From Candidatus Bathyarchaeota archaeon (lineage in GTDB: Archaea > Thermoproteota > Bathyarchaeia > 40CM-2-53-6), in assembly GCA_005883085.1 (NCBI GenBank), contig VBAY01000001.1, positions 1-12,817 on the forward strand: a stretch of DNA of 12,817 nucleotides. The letters are read 5' to 3'. The notes under the pieces are model-generated. The model saw nothing but the letters and a program-made list of their open reading frames with translations, was not told the origin of the DNA and made no database searches. This document shows, in pieces, positions 12,322 to 12,817 of the stretch (the stretch's first letter is position 1; every line of letters begins with the position of its first letter). Both the position numbers and the translations under genes were made by a program.

Positions 12322-12817
12322 ATGAGAACCCATGTCGCGTCCCTCTTGACTCTCACCGTGCTAATGGTCGCAAGCAGTGGAGCGAACACCTCACTCATCG
12401 TTGGCAATACCGGGATCTTCGGTTGGCCGCCTATGTCCTGGAATCCTAACGTATCATGCCCAGTCGTCTTAGGCGATCTCAGGACTATCCTCGGGTCAGC
12501 GTATCCAAACCAGAGCCTCGTGGGAAGTCCATATCAGGTAAACGCGACCGATGGAGGAATTCCGAACAAGAGGATGCTACGCCCGCCGTGCTCCATCGTC
12601 AACATCAACGGCCAGACTGAGCCTGCTCTGGTCCAGGTTTCAGGAGTCTATCTGACTAGCTATGAGACCGAGGATTGTTCTACCAAGTTCGACCCCATTA
12701 ATAATGGAACGTTCTATCCGGACATTAACGGGGATGGTAGGCCGGATACTTTCTGCGACAGCACCGGCAATCTATTCCTTGTCGGAGACACGAACAGTTT
12801 CAATCCAAGAATCCACA
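12322..12817 (+). CDS. secreted protein, 5' part only (runs off the window)
   Basis: From ATG 12322 the frame stays open to the edge, giving 165 residues. An N-terminal signal peptide (MRTHVASLLTLTVLMVASSG) is followed by Asn-, Pro- and Cys-containing sequence with several NxS/T sequons (N46, N63, N74). DINGDGRPD near residues 134-142 is a Ca2+-binding-loop pattern of the dockerin/EF-hand type, common in secreted proteins. It starts nine bases after the upstream surface-protein gene on the same strand. The family is not recognised and the C-terminus is unknown. Confidence 0.75.
   Translation, partial: MRTHVASLLTLTVLMVASSGANTSLIVGNTGIFGWPPMSWNPNVSCPVVLGDLRTILGSAYPNQSLVGSPYQVNATDGGIPNKRMLRPPCSIVNINGQTEPALVQVSGVYLTSYETEDCSTKFDPINNGTFYPDINGDGRPDTFCDSTGNLFLVGDTNSFNPRIH

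Overview
The window looks archaeal. Four minus-strand genes carry TATA-like boxes centred 33 to 36 bases before the start codon, which implies leaderless or very short-leader transcripts. Clear Shine-Dalgarno sites are almost absent, and GTG and TTG starts are common. Several proteins are secreted or anchored Ser/Thr/Cys-rich proteins of a type frequent in archaeal envelopes. The lineage cannot be fixed from the window; a TACK-type archaeon (Nitrososphaerota or Bathyarchaeia) is my best guess. Most genes are accessory or hypothetical, and no RNA gene, CRISPR array or transposase was seen.

Layout. 1-2264: the tail of an unknown gene, a membrane-anchored hypothetical protein, a convergent class III (CaiB/BaiF) CoA-transferase and a small signal-anchored protein. 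2283-3443 (minus): a secreted cysteine-rich protein with faint resemblance to the G1-peptidase/concanavalin fold. 3795-5597: a small two-helix protein, a broken copy of the CoA-transferase start, an M48-like protein that has lost its HExxH site, and a membrane-anchored C2H2 zinc-finger protein. The M48-like gene lies between two diverged direct repeats, which look like copies of the 5' flank of another CoA-transferase gene.

5680-8319 (plus) is the most unusual part. Seven very small membrane proteins, mostly two-helix, stand in a row. They include a 59-codon gene that starts with TTG. Several share an LP[LF] signature after the first helix. Three are preceded by the same promoter-like motif. 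The last overlaps by ATGA with a 204-residue soluble protein, and a decayed second copy of that protein's C-terminal half lies at 11368-11642.

8461-12817 is envelope-oriented: a secreted glutamine-amidotransferase-fold protein with an Asp/Gly/His-rich linker, a three-helix membrane protein, two anchored Ser/Thr-rich beta-type proteins, and the start of a secreted protein that runs off the window edge.

How the genes work together can only be inferred. The small-protein array plus its coupled soluble partner looks like one expression neighbourhood under a shared promoter type. The pieces of CoA-transferase and 204-residue-family genes between intact genes suggest that this region repeatedly gains, duplicates and loses genes.
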